Translations under genes and position numbers: made by a program
Shown: positions 6,773 through 14,717 of the stretch, piece by piece
Layout of the letters: the number at the start of each line of letters is the position of its first letter
Numbering within the stretch: the stretch's first letter is position 1
Notes under the pieces: generated by a model
Told to the model about the DNA's origin: nothing
Databases searched by the model: none
Seen by the model: the letters and a program-made list of their open reading frames with translations, nothing else
Assembly (NCBI GenBank): GCA_035627675.1
Contig: DASPLH010000215.1
Location: 1 to 22,218, forward strand
Length of the DNA: 22,218 nt
Reading direction: 5' to 3'
Source of the DNA: DASPLH01 sp035627675
GTDB taxonomy: Bacteria > Acidobacteriota > Terriglobia > Terriglobales > Acidobacteriaceae

Positions 6773-7015
6773 CAGGCCACCACTGGATCGGTTGGCCTCG
6801 GGAGCGCGTCGTAACTGGCCGACGCGCGGTAAGTTGAGGCGATGGTACCCGCGACCCCATTTTCCGCGCAAGCTGAAAACTACTCAGATCGTGGATCGCG
6901 GCGCTCGGGTCACTGCCCGAACATGTGATGCAGGACCGGGCAGGTTCGCCGCAGCCGCATCGAAACAATTGAGTCGGAACCGAATCCCGTCAGTAACCAT
7001 GCCCAGAGGAGGGGA
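6773..7015 (-). other. Gene-free stretch between tRNA-Val and the RG/receiver gene
   Basis: I see no convincing gene, terminator or repeat here. There is no T-run hairpin after the tRNA, so tRNA read-through into the RG/receiver gene is possible. The stretch may simply hold that gene's promoter and leader. Confidence 0.4.
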
Positions 7016-7090
7016 TGGTGGGCGCTGTAGGATTCGAACCTACGACTTCCACCGTGTGAAGATGGCACTCTACCGCTGAGTTAAGCGCCC
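7016..7090 (-). tRNA. tRNA-Val (anticodon CAC)
   Basis: Read on the minus strand, the sequence folds into a full cloverleaf. The acceptor stem is GGGCGCT/AGCGCCC, followed by T8-A9 and a D-arm with AGCGGTAGAGT. The anticodon stem CCATC/GGTGG encloses the loop TTCACAC, whose central bases CAC read GTG codons. The T-arm is GTAGG TTCGAAT CCTAC. A discriminator A at 7019 is followed by an encoded CCA (7018-7016). The mature part without CCA is 72 nt. Confidence 0.97.
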
Positions 7091-7108
7091 CAACTGACGT
7101 GCAAACAC

Positions 7109-7117
7109 ATTGTACCA
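7109..7117 (-). promoter_or_regulatory. Candidate extended -10 promoter of tRNA-Val
   Basis: On the minus strand TGG-TACAAT (7117-7109) matches an extended -10 element, with five of six -10 consensus bases. It would start transcription about 12 nt before the tRNA 5' end. No good -35 is seen at the usual distance. Confidence 0.45.
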
Positions 7118-7373
7118 AAGTCGCCGGCGAGCGTTTCCCACAGGACCTGTGTGGTGGAGCGGTGGCACAGACCTGCCGCACGCCCGCCGGGCAATCGATG
7201 GCCGGCGGCACGGCGGCGTGCGGTGCGCGAACGGGCCTAGGACATCCTTGCCCGGTGCGATAGTATTTTCCGCGAGGCAACCAGTTTTCATGGACGCAAG
7301 GCCCGGACAAGTCCCCCCGCCAGACCCCCGCGACCGGGCGAAACTTTCGCCGGACGAAGGGGTTAGCAGCGGT

Positions 7374-8045
7374 ATGAGCAGCGTGGCGATGAATCGTCCG
7401 TTCACGGTTCCCGGCAGTGACGCGGAACGCGCAGGCTCGGGGTCCGTCCGTGTGCAGCGCCCGGAGCGGAGCGAAGGTCTGACCGACGCGGAAATCATGT
7501 TGCGGGTGAAGGAAGGCGACGATGCCGCCTTCAATTACCTCATCGAGAAGTACCGGCGTCCGATCGTGAGCTTCATGTTCCGCATGGTGCGCAACTCGGC
7601 CATCGCCGAAGAGCTCGCGCAGGAAGTGTTCCTGCGGGTGTATCGCTCACGCCAGACCTACTCGGCAGACGCGAAGTTTACAACCTGGCTGTACCGGATA
7701 GCGACCAACCTCGGCGTCAACCACGCTCGCGACACGAAGTACGAGCGTCCCGAGCTGAAGGCGAGTCTCGACGAGCACGACGACGAAACCGGGCTTGCAA
7801 TCGACGTCGCAGACTCCAGCCTGAACGCCGAACAACAGATCCTGCGCCGCGAACGGCTGGCGGCCATCCGCGCGCAGATCGATACGTTGCCGGAACGGCA
7901 ACGCATGGCCGTGCTGATGCACAAGTATCAGAACATGGATTACAAGCAGATCGCCGAAGTGCTGCAACTGAGCGAATCTGCCACGAAGTCCCTGCTTTTC
8001 CGCGCCTACGAGAGCCTGCGCGAGAAGCTGAAGAGTTTCATCTAG
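7374..8045 (+). CDS. ECF RNA polymerase sigma factor (RpoE-like)
   Basis: An extracytoplasmic-function sigma factor that redirects RNA polymerase to a stress or envelope regulon. The 223-residue protein has region 2 (about 50-120), with AEELAQEVFLRVYRSR (78-93) and the WLYRIATNLGVNHARD segment that contacts the -10 DNA (105-120). Region 4 (about 168-220) has LPERQRMAVLMHKYQNMDYKQIAE and the helix-turn-helix LSESATKSLLFRAYESLREKL. The start was set at ATG 7374, after GAAGGGG 11 nt upstream. ATG 7290 and ATG 7389 are also in frame, and the first would add a proline-rich 28-residue leader with no family support. The anti-sigma gene follows after 29 nt, which marks this as a typical sigma/anti-sigma pair. 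I could not identify its target promoter motif in the 283 nt upstream. Confidence 0.93.
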   Translation: MSSVAMNRPFTVPGSDAERAGSGSVRVQRPERSEGLTDAEIMLRVKEGDDAAFNYLIEKYRRPIVSFMFRMVRNSAIAEELAQEVFLRVYRSRQTYSADAKFTTWLYRIATNLGVNHARDTKYERPELKASLDEHDDETGLAIDVADSSLNAEQQILRRERLAAIRAQIDTLPERQRMAVLMHKYQNMDYKQIAEVLQLSESATKSLLFRAYESLREKLKSFI

Positions 8046-8074
8046 GCTCGCTCGATGGTCCCAGAGGGTGTGTT

Positions 8075-8566
8075 ATGAGTTGCGAAACGATCCGCGAGCA
8101 ATTGCCTGACGTCGCCAACGGTACGGCGGCGCTCACGCCGGAGCTTGCGACCCACATGGCTGCGTGCAGCGGTTGCGCCGAGACGCTGATCGAACTGCGG
8201 CAGACCATGGCGTTGCTGGACGAATGGCAGACGCCGGAGCCGTCGCCGTTCTTCGACGTGCGGTTACAGGCGCGGCTGCGTGAGGAACAGCAGGAGAAGC
8301 AAAGGGCCGGATGGTTCCAGTGGATGCGTCGTCCCGCGTTGGGCGTCGCCGCTGCCGGCCTGATTGCCGTGGGCGTGGGCATGTTCAGCGGCGGCAAGGA
8401 CCTGAACGACTCCCCGGCGCGTCAGGCCACAGTCGCTTCGGCACCGGCGCTTCCCGAGCGCGGGACGGCCGTCGCCGACCTGGAGTTCCTAGACAATCAC
8501 GAAGAATTGTTGCAGGATTTGGACGCGCTCGACGGCTCCGCCGGCGACGATGTTCAAAACCAATAG
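8075..8566 (+). CDS. Membrane anti-sigma factor with zinc-finger (ZAS) domain
   Basis: The 163-residue protein carries the zinc anti-sigma signature H-x3-C-x2-C (H27, C31, C34), with C3 as the likely fourth ligand. It then has a hydrophobic span (about 87-106, PALGVAAAGLIAVGVGMF) and an acidic extracytoplasmic tail (LEFLDNHEELLQDLDAL). It should hold the upstream sigma factor inactive at the inner membrane until an envelope signal triggers release. A GAGGG ribosome site lies about 7 nt before ATG 8075. It is co-transcribed with the sigma gene and with the DUF3106-like gene that follows 18 nt later. Confidence 0.9.
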   Translation: MSCETIREQLPDVANGTAALTPELATHMAACSGCAETLIELRQTMALLDEWQTPEPSPFFDVRLQARLREEQQEKQRAGWFQWMRRPALGVAAAGLIAVGVGMFSGGKDLNDSPARQATVASAPALPERGTAVADLEFLDNHEELLQDLDALDGSAGDDVQNQ

Positions 8567-8584
8567 GAAGCGCGGGCTGCTTTG

Positions 8585-9148
8585 ATGATGGTCAGGAAAG
8601 TCGCGGTACTTGCGTTAGGGCTGACGCTATCGCTGCCTTCTATGGCTTGGCAGGCGGGCAAGGGACCAGGTCCCCAGGGGCGTCCCAGCTTCGGTGGAAG
8701 GTCGTACGGGCCGGGTCCTCACGCGGGGGATTGGCTTCGCAAGAATATGAACCGTCCACCGGAGGAGCAGCAGAAGGCGCTCGAGGACGACGGCGAGTTC
8801 AAGAATCTCGATCCCCAGCAGAAAGACAGGCTGCGCCGGAAGTTGCAGCACTTCAACAGGCTGACGCCTGAGCAGAAACAGCGTTGGATCCAGCGCATGG
8901 ACTGGTACGAGCACCTGTCGCCGGAACAGCGTGAACGCGCCCGAGATCTCCAGCAGCAAGTGCGAGAGCTTCCGCAGGACCGGCGCCGCGCGATGCGTCA
9001 AGCCATGAGGGAAATGCGCGACCTGCCGGCGGACGAGAAGCGAAAGGCGCTTGACTCGGACAAGATGAAGACCAGCTTCTCCGAGCAGGAGCGGCAGATC
9101 ATGAAGGGCTTCACGGAATTGCGCGATTCGGACGACGACCAGCAATAG
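8585..9148 (+). CDS. Secreted DUF3106-like helical protein
   Basis: The protein of about 187 residues has a signal peptide (KVAVLALGLTLSLPSMAWQ), a short Gly/Pro-rich segment, and a charged helical body with recurring L-x-P-x-[DE]-[QEK]-[RK] turns: NLDPQQKDR, RLTPEQKQRW, HLSPEQRER, ELPQDRRR, DLPADEKRK. This pattern fits DUF3106 and recalls periplasmic chaperone-like proteins of the Spy/CpxP kind, although the LTxxQ motif is not clear. As third gene of a sigma/anti-sigma operon it may act as an envelope-stress sensor or effector; that is inference. The start is ATG 8585 or 8588, with AGGAAG upstream overlapping the end of the anti-sigma gene. Confidence 0.78.
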   Translation: MMVRKVAVLALGLTLSLPSMAWQAGKGPGPQGRPSFGGRSYGPGPHAGDWLRKNMNRPPEEQQKALEDDGEFKNLDPQQKDRLRRKLQHFNRLTPEQKQRWIQRMDWYEHLSPEQRERARDLQQQVRELPQDRRRAMRQAMREMRDLPADEKRKALDSDKMKTSFSEQERQIMKGFTELRDSDDDQQ

Positions 9149-9169
9149 TCCACGGATTCGGAAACAACA

Positions 9170-9198
9170 GCCGGGCAGCGATGCCCGGCTTTTTGTTT
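9170..9198 (+). terminator. Intrinsic terminator of the sigma-factor operon
   Basis: A perfect 8-bp stem GCCGGGCA/TGCCCGGC (9170-9177 with 9182-9189) with loop GCGA is followed by TTTTTGTTT. It lies 21 nt after the stop codon. Confidence 0.93.
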
Positions 9199-9293
9199 GC
9201 CGTCACGGTCAATCGTGCAAACGGTGGCGAACACGCGCAGTGCACCCTGCATCTTGTCTAGGTAGGGTTCCCAGCGAACTTGTGGAGGTGAAC

Positions 9294-9899
9294 ATGCGGC
9301 GGCTCTCCATGCTGCTGATAGTTATCGCGATCCTGTGCGCCGTGACGATTGCGGCAGAAGCACAGGTCAATACGTTACGAGGCGGCACCGAAATCAAGGT
9401 CCGCACCGACCAGGCGATCAACGCCACGGCCGCGGACGCCGGCAAGGCTTACACGGCGACGGTCAGCGAAGATGTCAGGGACGACTCCGGACGGGTCGTC
9501 ATACCGTCGAACAGTCGCGCGCGGCTCGTCGTGGTTCGGTCCGATGACGGCAAGGGCGCGCTGCTCGACCTGGATTCCGTCACCATCAACGGACAGCGGT
9601 ATTCGCTGACGTCCAGCGGCGCTGCCGGTGGTTCTGAAGGCGTCGGAAAGAACAGGCGTACGGCCAAGTATGTAGGCGGCGGCGCTCTCGCAGGCGCCCT
9701 GATTGGCGGACTTGCCGGTGGCGCGAAGGGTGCTGCGATCGGCGCTTTGATCGGTGGAGCCGGTGGCGCAGGCGCTCAGACGCTCAACAAGCAGAAAAAC
9801 ATCAAACTCGACCCCGAGTCTCCGTTGAGCTTCAAGCTGGCGCAGGATCTGCAAATGCGTCCGACTCGCGGCGGCGCGGTACCGATGCCGACGAGGTAA
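9294..9899 (+). CDS. Secreted glycine-zipper protein
   Basis: The 201-residue protein starts at ATG 9294, set by a strong GGAGGTG ribosome site; an upstream extension of the frame to 9240 has no such support. It has a signal peptide (about 1-24, LLIVIAILCAVTIAAEAQ), then a beta-rich region with VRTDQAINATAADAGKAYTATVSEDV and VVIPSNSRARLVVVR. The C-terminal half holds a long glycine zipper (ALAGALIGGLAGGAKGAA and IGALIGGAGGAGAQ), a pattern for close helix packing in membranes. The protein is likely periplasmic or attached to the outer membrane. Exact function is unknown. The next small gene begins 3 nt after its stop. Confidence 0.82.
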   Translation: MRRLSMLLIVIAILCAVTIAAEAQVNTLRGGTEIKVRTDQAINATAADAGKAYTATVSEDVRDDSGRVVIPSNSRARLVVVRSDDGKGALLDLDSVTINGQRYSLTSSGAAGGSEGVGKNRRTAKYVGGGALAGALIGGLAGGAKGAAIGALIGGAGGAGAQTLNKQKNIKLDPESPLSFKLAQDLQMRPTRGGAVPMPTR

Positions 9900-9902
9900 C
9901 CC

Positions 9903-10112
9903 ATGAACGAGATCATCTCTATGGTGGTGCAAAAGGCGGGCATCTCGCAGGACCAGGCGAGAACCGCGGTCGAGACCGTGGTGGGAGCATTGAAGTCACG
10001 GCTTCCCGAGTCGATGGCTTCGCACTTGGACTCGGCTGTCTCCGGCCAGGGTGGCGGCGGAGCCATGGGCGGCCTCTCCGACAAGCTCGGGGGGATGCTC
10101 GGACAGAAGTAG
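9903..10112 (+). CDS. Small helical protein of unknown function
   Basis: The 69-residue protein begins MNEIISMVVQKAGISQDQAR and has two short helices followed by a glycine-rich tail (GQGGGGAMGGLSDKLGGMLGQ). It lies directly after the glycine-zipper gene, with a GAGG ribosome site inside the end of that gene, so the two are probably translated together. It resembles small DUF2267-like cytoplasmic proteins, but I am not sure of the family. It has no signal peptide or transmembrane span. Confidence 0.72.
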   Translation: MNEIISMVVQKAGISQDQARTAVETVVGALKSRLPESMASHLDSAVSGQGGGGAMGGLSDKLGGMLGQK

Positions 10113-10127
10113 AACTCATCGCAGGAC

Positions 10128-10155
10128 AGGAGCGGGGCGCAAGCCCCGCTCCTTT
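10128..10155 (+). terminator. Strong hairpin terminator with GCAA tetraloop
   Basis: A perfect 11-bp stem AGGAGCGGGGC/GCCCCGCTCCT (10128-10138 with 10143-10153) closes a GCAA loop and is followed by TTTC. It ends the glycine-zipper operon. It may also block transcripts from the HIT gene, which converges from the right. Confidence 0.85.
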
Positions 10156-10170
10156 CGGAGCAAATGTTCT

Positions 10171-10512
10171 CTACCCCGGAGGCCAGCTCAGATCGCGTCC
10201 CCCGATCAGGTGCAGGTGGAGGTGGAAGACCGACTGGCCTGCCCTTGCTCCGACGTTGTACACCGTCCGGTACCCATCCTCGATGCCGCGCTCGCGGCCG
10301 ATCTTCGCGGCCACAAGCTGGCAGTACCCGAGAATCCCGGCGTCCTGCTCCGTTGCCTTGTTCAGACCCTCGATGTGCTGCTTGGGGACGATCAGAACGT
10401 GGGTGGGCGCCTGGGGATTGATGTCTTCGAAAGCGAAGACCCTCTCGTCCTCGTAAACCTTGCGCGCCGGAATCTTGCCTTCGACGATTTTGCAGAACAA
10501 GCAGTCAGACAT
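10171..10512 (-). CDS. HIT family nucleotide hydrolase (HinT-like)
   Basis: A histidine-triad protein of 113 residues, the usual length for HinT-type purine nucleoside phosphoramidases. It has a zinc-type CLFC pair (4-7), the core IVEGKIPARKVYEDERVFAFEDINPQ with APTHVLIVPKQHIEGL, and the catalytic triad HLHLHL (H97, H99, H101) near the C-terminus. ATG 10512 gives the canonical MSDCLFCKI start; the open frame runs on upstream only because it passes through the repeat. The leader of this gene consists almost entirely of that repeat, which separates it from rlpA. It is probably co-transcribed with rlpA unless the repeat acts as a terminator. Confidence 0.95.
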   Translation of the reverse strand: MSDCLFCKIVEGKIPARKVYEDERVFAFEDINPQAPTHVLIVPKQHIEGLNKATEQDAGILGYCQLVAAKIGRERGIEDGYRTVYNVGARAGQSVFHLHLHLIGGRDLSWPPG

Positions 10513-10521
10513 AATCTTCGA

Positions 10522-10608
10522 ATTTCCGAATCTGCGAATTGCCGGATTGGAGTGCTCGCAACCAGCGATTGTAAATTCGAAAATCCCAAAATTCGACAAT
10601 TCGGAAAT
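10522..10608. repeat. 87-bp inverted repeat filling the rlpA-HIT gap
   Basis: Arms 10522-10548 and 10582-10608 are inverted copies that match at 21 of 27 positions. All six mismatches fall in two 3-nt spacers, so the conserved pattern is ATTTCCGAAT-N3-CGAATT-N3-GGATT. The right arm ends at the last base of the rlpA stop codon, and the left arm starts 10 nt before the HIT start codon. The AT-rich GAATT vocabulary contrasts with the GC-rich genes on both sides. Confidence 0.85.
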
Positions 10609-11429
10609 CAGTCTAGTCTTACGAGGAACACTCCGCCCTCGTTGACATCGATGATCCCGGCGACTTCCTGTGCGCGCTTCTTGTCGTCCTCCAGCACGCG
10701 CACGCGCACCCAGTATCCGGTGGGGCCGGGGAACTGGAGCACCTTGGCCGTCCGGTAGCGGCGCTGCAACTTCGCCTTCAGCTCGAGCGCATCTTCCTGT
10801 TCCTTGAAGGCTCCGACCTGCACGCACCAGCGTCCGCCGTTCTCGATGTCCTTCGGCGCTTTCAGCACGTCCACCTGGACCTTTGCGACTCCGGGCCTCC
10901 ATACGTCCACGGCCTTGGCGGCGGCCATCGAGAGATCGATGATGCGGTCTCCAACGAACGGTCCGCGATCCGTGATCCTGAGGACGGCGCTATGGCTGGT
11001 TTTCAGGTTTGTGACGCGCACGATGGAGTTCAGTGGCAGCGTCTTGTGTGCCGCCGTCATGGCGTGCATGTCGAAGATCTCGCCGTTGGCGGCCTTGCGG
11101 TTGTGATACGGAGGACCGTACCAGCTGGCGTAACCGGTTTCCGTCCAGATGGGCTTGGCGTCGGGATCGATCTCGATCTCGTTGCCGTCGGCATCCCGCG
11201 GCAGCGGCGGAGTCTCGCGCGCGGTCTCCGCCTTTGAGCCGGGTTGCTCAACCGAAGGAGGCGCGGGAACCCTGACGCGGGGCTGCTTCTTACCGCCGCA
11301 TGCGGCGGTGAACAGCGTTGCGGCCATCAGGAGTGCGAGGCAGAACTTGCGGCACGCAGAGCGGCGCGCCGGGGCGCCGGTACGGAGTTCCGGTTCAGCG
11401 GGGACCTGGGATGAGTGCGAATTAGGCAA
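10608..11429 (-). CDS. rlpA: RlpA-type septal lipoprotein (DPBB + SPOR domains)
   Basis: RlpA is an outer-membrane lipoprotein that cleaves denuded peptidoglycan strands and collects at the septum. The protein (up to 273 residues) has a signal peptide ending at C44 (LFTAACGG, an imperfect lipobox), a linker, and a double-psi beta-barrel domain (about 97-190). H128 (MTAAHKTLPLNS) and D154 (ITDRGPF) match the catalytic pair of the family. The C-terminus (about 200-273, GRWCVQVGAFKEQEDALELKAKL) is a SPOR domain. The only start between the signal peptide and the upstream stop is TTG 11429, without a good ribosome site, so the true start is uncertain. The gene is read towards the HIT gene. Confidence 0.92.
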   Translation of the reverse strand: MPNSHSSQVPAEPELRTGAPARRSACRKFCLALLMAATLFTAACGGKKQPRVRVPAPPSVEQPGSKAETARETPPLPRDADGNEIEIDPDAKPIWTETGYASWYGPPYHNRKAANGEIFDMHAMTAAHKTLPLNSIVRVTNLKTSHSAVLRITDRGPFVGDRIIDLSMAAAKAVDVWRPGVAKVQVDVLKAPKDIENGGRWCVQVGAFKEQEDALELKAKLQRRYRTAKVLQFPGPTGYWVRVRVLEDDKKRAQEVAGIIDVNEGGVFLVRLD

Positions 11430-11690
11430 AGCGGTACAGCGGATTCCAGAGCTCCCTTATTGTGAGTGCGCCGAGTCCGGCGGTCAACCGCACCGAACCA
11501 GCTTCGGAACAGTTTCCTGAACCCGCAGGCAGGGGTCTGCGTACATCGAGAGCAGGGAAGACTCGCTCCTCGCGGCTGGATCAACACTGCAAACTTTGCC
11601 TTAGACGAAAAACCATCTCCGTGTAGTTACTTTCTAATCACTACAGAGACTTAAGACCCAGGTGGCGTCCGCCCGGTTTCGTGAGGCCCC

Positions 11691-12416
11691 ATGAAGGCAC
11701 GGCTTTTAGCGGCAGTTCTGGCCGTGTCCGCGATGTGCGCGGCACAGGACACCGCTTCGCGCGGCCGCCAGGCTGCGTTGTTGACCTTTGCGCCTCCCAT
11801 CGAGCGCGCTCCGCGCCCGGACCGCATGCTGCCGGATGCGCCTTCTCATTACGCCCTTTCGAACCGACAGAAGTTCGAGCTGTTCCAGCGCGAAGCAAGA
11901 TCACCCATGTTGTTTGTTGCCTCGGGGTTGCGGGCCGGCATTCAAACTCGACCGGGGAACATGTACGGCACGGGGGCGCAGGGCTTTGCGCGCAACTATG
12001 CGGTCGCCCTCTCACGCCGCGAGACGAACGCCTTTTTCGGACGATTCGTCTTCCCGGCTCTGCTGAACCAGGACCCGCGCTACCACCCCTCGCGCTCCAA
12101 TGGCCTGGTTGACCGCTCCGCGTACGCGGCCAGCCGGGTGCTGCTGACGCGCAGCGACCAGGGCAAGACCGTCATCAACACCTCGTACCTGCTGGGCGCG
12201 CTCGTGTCCTCCATGGTGGCGAGTTCCTATCGCGCGCCGGGACACCGCGGTCCGGGCGACACGGCGGCGGACTTTGGCGCCACCGTAGGCTGCGATGCGG
12301 GCATGAACCTGGTGCGCGAGTTCTGGCCGCAATTGCGAACGAAGCTCAAACCGATCACGCCGAAGCCGTTCCGGAAACTCGTTACGGGCGGCACCGAAGC
12401 ACAGGACCTGAAGTAA
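11691..12416 (+). CDS. Secreted protein of unknown function, Acidobacteria-type family
   Basis: The 241-residue protein has a signal peptide (ARLLAAVLAVSAMCAAQ) and a conserved-looking core: FFGRFVFPALLNQDPRYHPS, YAASRVLLTRSDQGKTVINTSYLLGALVSSMVASSY, and NLVREFWPQLRTKL near the C-terminus. From memory, proteins with this DPRY/AASR/EFWP pattern are common in Acidobacteriota and remain uncharacterised. A GAGG ribosome site lies 4 nt before ATG 11691. Its location is the periplasm or outer membrane by inference. It precedes the mrdA-rodA cell-shape genes at 159 nt, with a weak hairpin (AGTAAG/CTTACT) just after its stop, so an operon link is doubtful. Confidence 0.75.
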   Translation: MKARLLAAVLAVSAMCAAQDTASRGRQAALLTFAPPIERAPRPDRMLPDAPSHYALSNRQKFELFQREARSPMLFVASGLRAGIQTRPGNMYGTGAQGFARNYAVALSRRETNAFFGRFVFPALLNQDPRYHPSRSNGLVDRSAYAASRVLLTRSDQGKTVINTSYLLGALVSSMVASSYRAPGHRGPGDTAADFGATVGCDAGMNLVREFWPQLRTKLKPITPKPFRKLVTGGTEAQDLK

Positions 12417-12575
12417 GTTCAGCGAACCTGCCTTACTACTTCTTTACTCCGCTAGAATTAAGAGAATTGCTGAATACAACTGCGGCCGCTCCGCGTCTAT
12501 AAGGTGAGTAGCTCCATTGTTGTCGCTGCCGCGGATGCGACCCCGTTGTAAACTGCGCCAACCCCAGGAAATCCG

Positions 12576-14717
12576 ATGTTCGGGCGCGAAGACAAAGTCT
12601 CACAAATCCGGCTGACCGCAGTGCAATACGCCATCGTGGCGGTGTTCCTGCTGCTCGGATTCGGGTTCTGGCGCCTCCAGGTGATGCGCAGCGACTATTA
12701 CGACACGCTCGCGCAGCAGAACCGGGTCAAGGAAGTTCCCATCCTCGCGCCTCGCGGCAAGATCCTCGACCGTGAAGGCCGCATCATCGTGGACAACTAT
12801 CCTTCGTTCTCCGCGTTGCTGCTGCGCAGCGAAGGCAAGATCACCGATAGCGACCTCGACCTGATCGCCACGGGCCTGCACCTCGACGCCGACGAGTTGA
12901 AGCAACGCGTGAAGCGGCATGCCACACTCCCCGGATTCCAGCCGATGTTCGTCAAGTACGACATCACTCCGGACGAGCTGGCGTTCATAGAATCCCACCG
13001 CAACGAATTGCCGATGCTCGACACGATCACCGTGCACCGCCGGCTGTATCCGAAGAACGGCTTTATGGCGCACCTGATCGGCTACGTGGGCGAGGTCAGC
13101 GAGGACATGCTCAATCATCCTCGCTACGAGCTCTACAACTCCGGAGACGTGGTGGGCCAGTCCGGCGTCGAGGCGCAGTACAACGACATGCTGATGGGCA
13201 AGAACGGCTCGCGCCGCGTGCTGGTGGACAGCAAAGGCAAGGAAGTCGGCAAGCTCAGCGAGCAGCCGGCGGTCCCCGGACAGCAGCTCAAACTCACGGT
13301 CGATATCGATATCCAGATCGCCGCGGAAGAGGCCCTGGAAGGCCACAACGGCGCGATTGTCGCGATGGACCCGCGCACGGGAGAAGTCGTTGCCATGGTC
13401 AGCCGCCCGACCTTCGATCCGAACGCTTTCGCCGTGCGCATCTCCCGCAAGGAGTGGAACTCGCTGGTCACCGACCCGGCGAAGCCGCTGTTGAATAAGG
13501 CGACTCAGGCGCAGCTCGCTCCGGGATCGGTCTTCAAGATCATCATGGCCGTGGCCGGCTGGCAGGAAGGAATCGCCCAGAGCCTGGCCGTGAACTGCGG
13601 CGGCGGAGGCACGTTCTACGGCCGCTTCTTCAAGTGCTGGGTGAAGGGTAACCAAGGCTCGCACGGTGGCGTCGGTCTGCAAAAAGCGATTTATCAATCG
13701 TGCGACGTGTACTTCTACACGCTTGCCGAGCGGCTGGGCATTGGGCGCATAGCGAAGTACTCCACGGAATTCGGCCTGGGACAGAAGACCGGCATAGACC
13801 TTCCGCAGGAAGTCAGCGGCGTCATGCCGAGCGAAGAGTGGAAGATCAGGAATTTCAAGCAGAAGTGGTATGCGGGCGAGACGATCTCGGTCGGAATCGG
13901 CCAGGGCGCGGTTGCGACCACGCCCGTGCAGTTGATGCGCGCTATCGGCGCGATCACCACGGACGGGCACCTGGTGCGGCCTCACGTCGCGCGTCCCTCG
14001 GAACTGCCGCCGTACTTCCGCCAGGCCGTGGACTACAACGAAGTGAGACGGATCGAGATTGACCCCCGCGGGTGGGAGTCCATCACCGACGCCATGGCCG
14101 ACGTCGTGAACCCGGTCGGCACCGCGCCCTCCGCGCACCTCAAGGACATCGATTTCGCGGGCAAGACCGGCTCGGCGCAGACGATCTCCAACGCGGCCCT
14201 GGCGAAGATCGCCAACAAGGCGGCGTTCAAGGACAACGGCTGGTTCGTTGGAGTCACGCCACGCCGCAATCCCGAGATCGTCGTCTCGGTCCTCGTGGAA
14301 GGCGGTGAGCACGGCTATCTTGCCGCCCGCATCGCCTCGCAGGTCATCAAGGCCCATGTCGAGAAGCAGCGCAAGCGCCAGACGCAGCTTGCCAGCGGCG
14401 CTCCGGCGGTTGCTCCCGAACAGCAGCAGCCCACGCCCGATCCTTCCGGGCCCGAGCGCGTGAAGCCTCCGCAGGAAAGCGCCGAACGGAAGCCCGTGGA
14501 AGTCACCGGCGTTTGGACGGGCGGAGATCATGGCGACCACCTCAGCGGCGGACGGTTTACCGTGGAGAGCACGAAGAAGTTCCAGATGGCGACCGCGGCT
14601 CCGGGACTGGAGCAGGCCGCACTCGGAGAACGGCGGGAGCCGGGCCGGAACCCGTTGCGCTACGCGCCCGACGTGATCGCCACGTTGCCGTCGCCGGCCA
14701 CTGCGAGGGCGCGATGA
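12576..14717 (+). CDS. mrdA: Penicillin-binding protein 2, elongasome transpeptidase
   Basis: PBP2 cross-links peptidoglycan during cell elongation together with RodA. The 713-residue protein has a membrane anchor (about 17-34), a pedestal domain with APRGKILDREG (58-68) and LIGYVGEVS, and the transpeptidase domain. The catalytic motifs are SVFK (S318, K321), SCD (375-377) and KTG (530-532). A Cys pair in VNCGGGGTFYGRFFKCW (339-355) matches the metal-binding loop of PBP2 enzymes. The last 114 residues or so (600-713) are an unusual Pro/Gln/Glu-rich tail ending PSPATARAR, absent from E. coli PBP2. ATG 12576 follows AGGAAA. The end overlaps rodA by 4 nt (ATGA). Confidence 0.95.
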   Translation: MFGREDKVSQIRLTAVQYAIVAVFLLLGFGFWRLQVMRSDYYDTLAQQNRVKEVPILAPRGKILDREGRIIVDNYPSFSALLLRSEGKITDSDLDLIATGLHLDADELKQRVKRHATLPGFQPMFVKYDITPDELAFIESHRNELPMLDTITVHRRLYPKNGFMAHLIGYVGEVSEDMLNHPRYELYNSGDVVGQSGVEAQYNDMLMGKNGSRRVLVDSKGKEVGKLSEQPAVPGQQLKLTVDIDIQIAAEEALEGHNGAIVAMDPRTGEVVAMVSRPTFDPNAFAVRISRKEWNSLVTDPAKPLLNKATQAQLAPGSVFKIIMAVAGWQEGIAQSLAVNCGGGGTFYGRFFKCWVKGNQGSHGGVGLQKAIYQSCDVYFYTLAERLGIGRIAKYSTEFGLGQKTGIDLPQEVSGVMPSEEWKIRNFKQKWYAGETISVGIGQGAVATTPVQLMRAIGAITTDGHLVRPHVARPSELPPYFRQAVDYNEVRRIEIDPRGWESITDAMADVVNPVGTAPSAHLKDIDFAGKTGSAQTISNAALAKIANKAAFKDNGWFVGVTPRRNPEIVVSVLVEGGEHGYLAARIASQVIKAHVEKQRKRQTQLASGAPAVAPEQQQPTPDPSGPERVKPPQESAERKPVEVTGVWTGGDHGDHLSGGRFTVESTKKFQMATAAPGLEQAALGERREPGRNPLRYAPDVIATLPSPATARAR

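Noticed and set aside
7110..7373. N-terminal extension of the sigma factor
   Set aside because: The extension overlaps the tRNA promoter region and has no sigma-factor similarity; ATG 7374 gives a normal-length protein.
10513..10902. N-terminal extension of the HIT protein through the repeat and into the rlpA region
   Set aside because: HIT proteins start at the MSDCLFCKI-type sequence. The extension is repeat sequence and the reverse-frame shadow of rlpA.
12600..14540. Long minus-strand open frame (646 codons) opposite mrdA
   Set aside because: No recognisable motif. The plus strand has all PBP2 catalytic motifs, so this is a GC-driven shadow.
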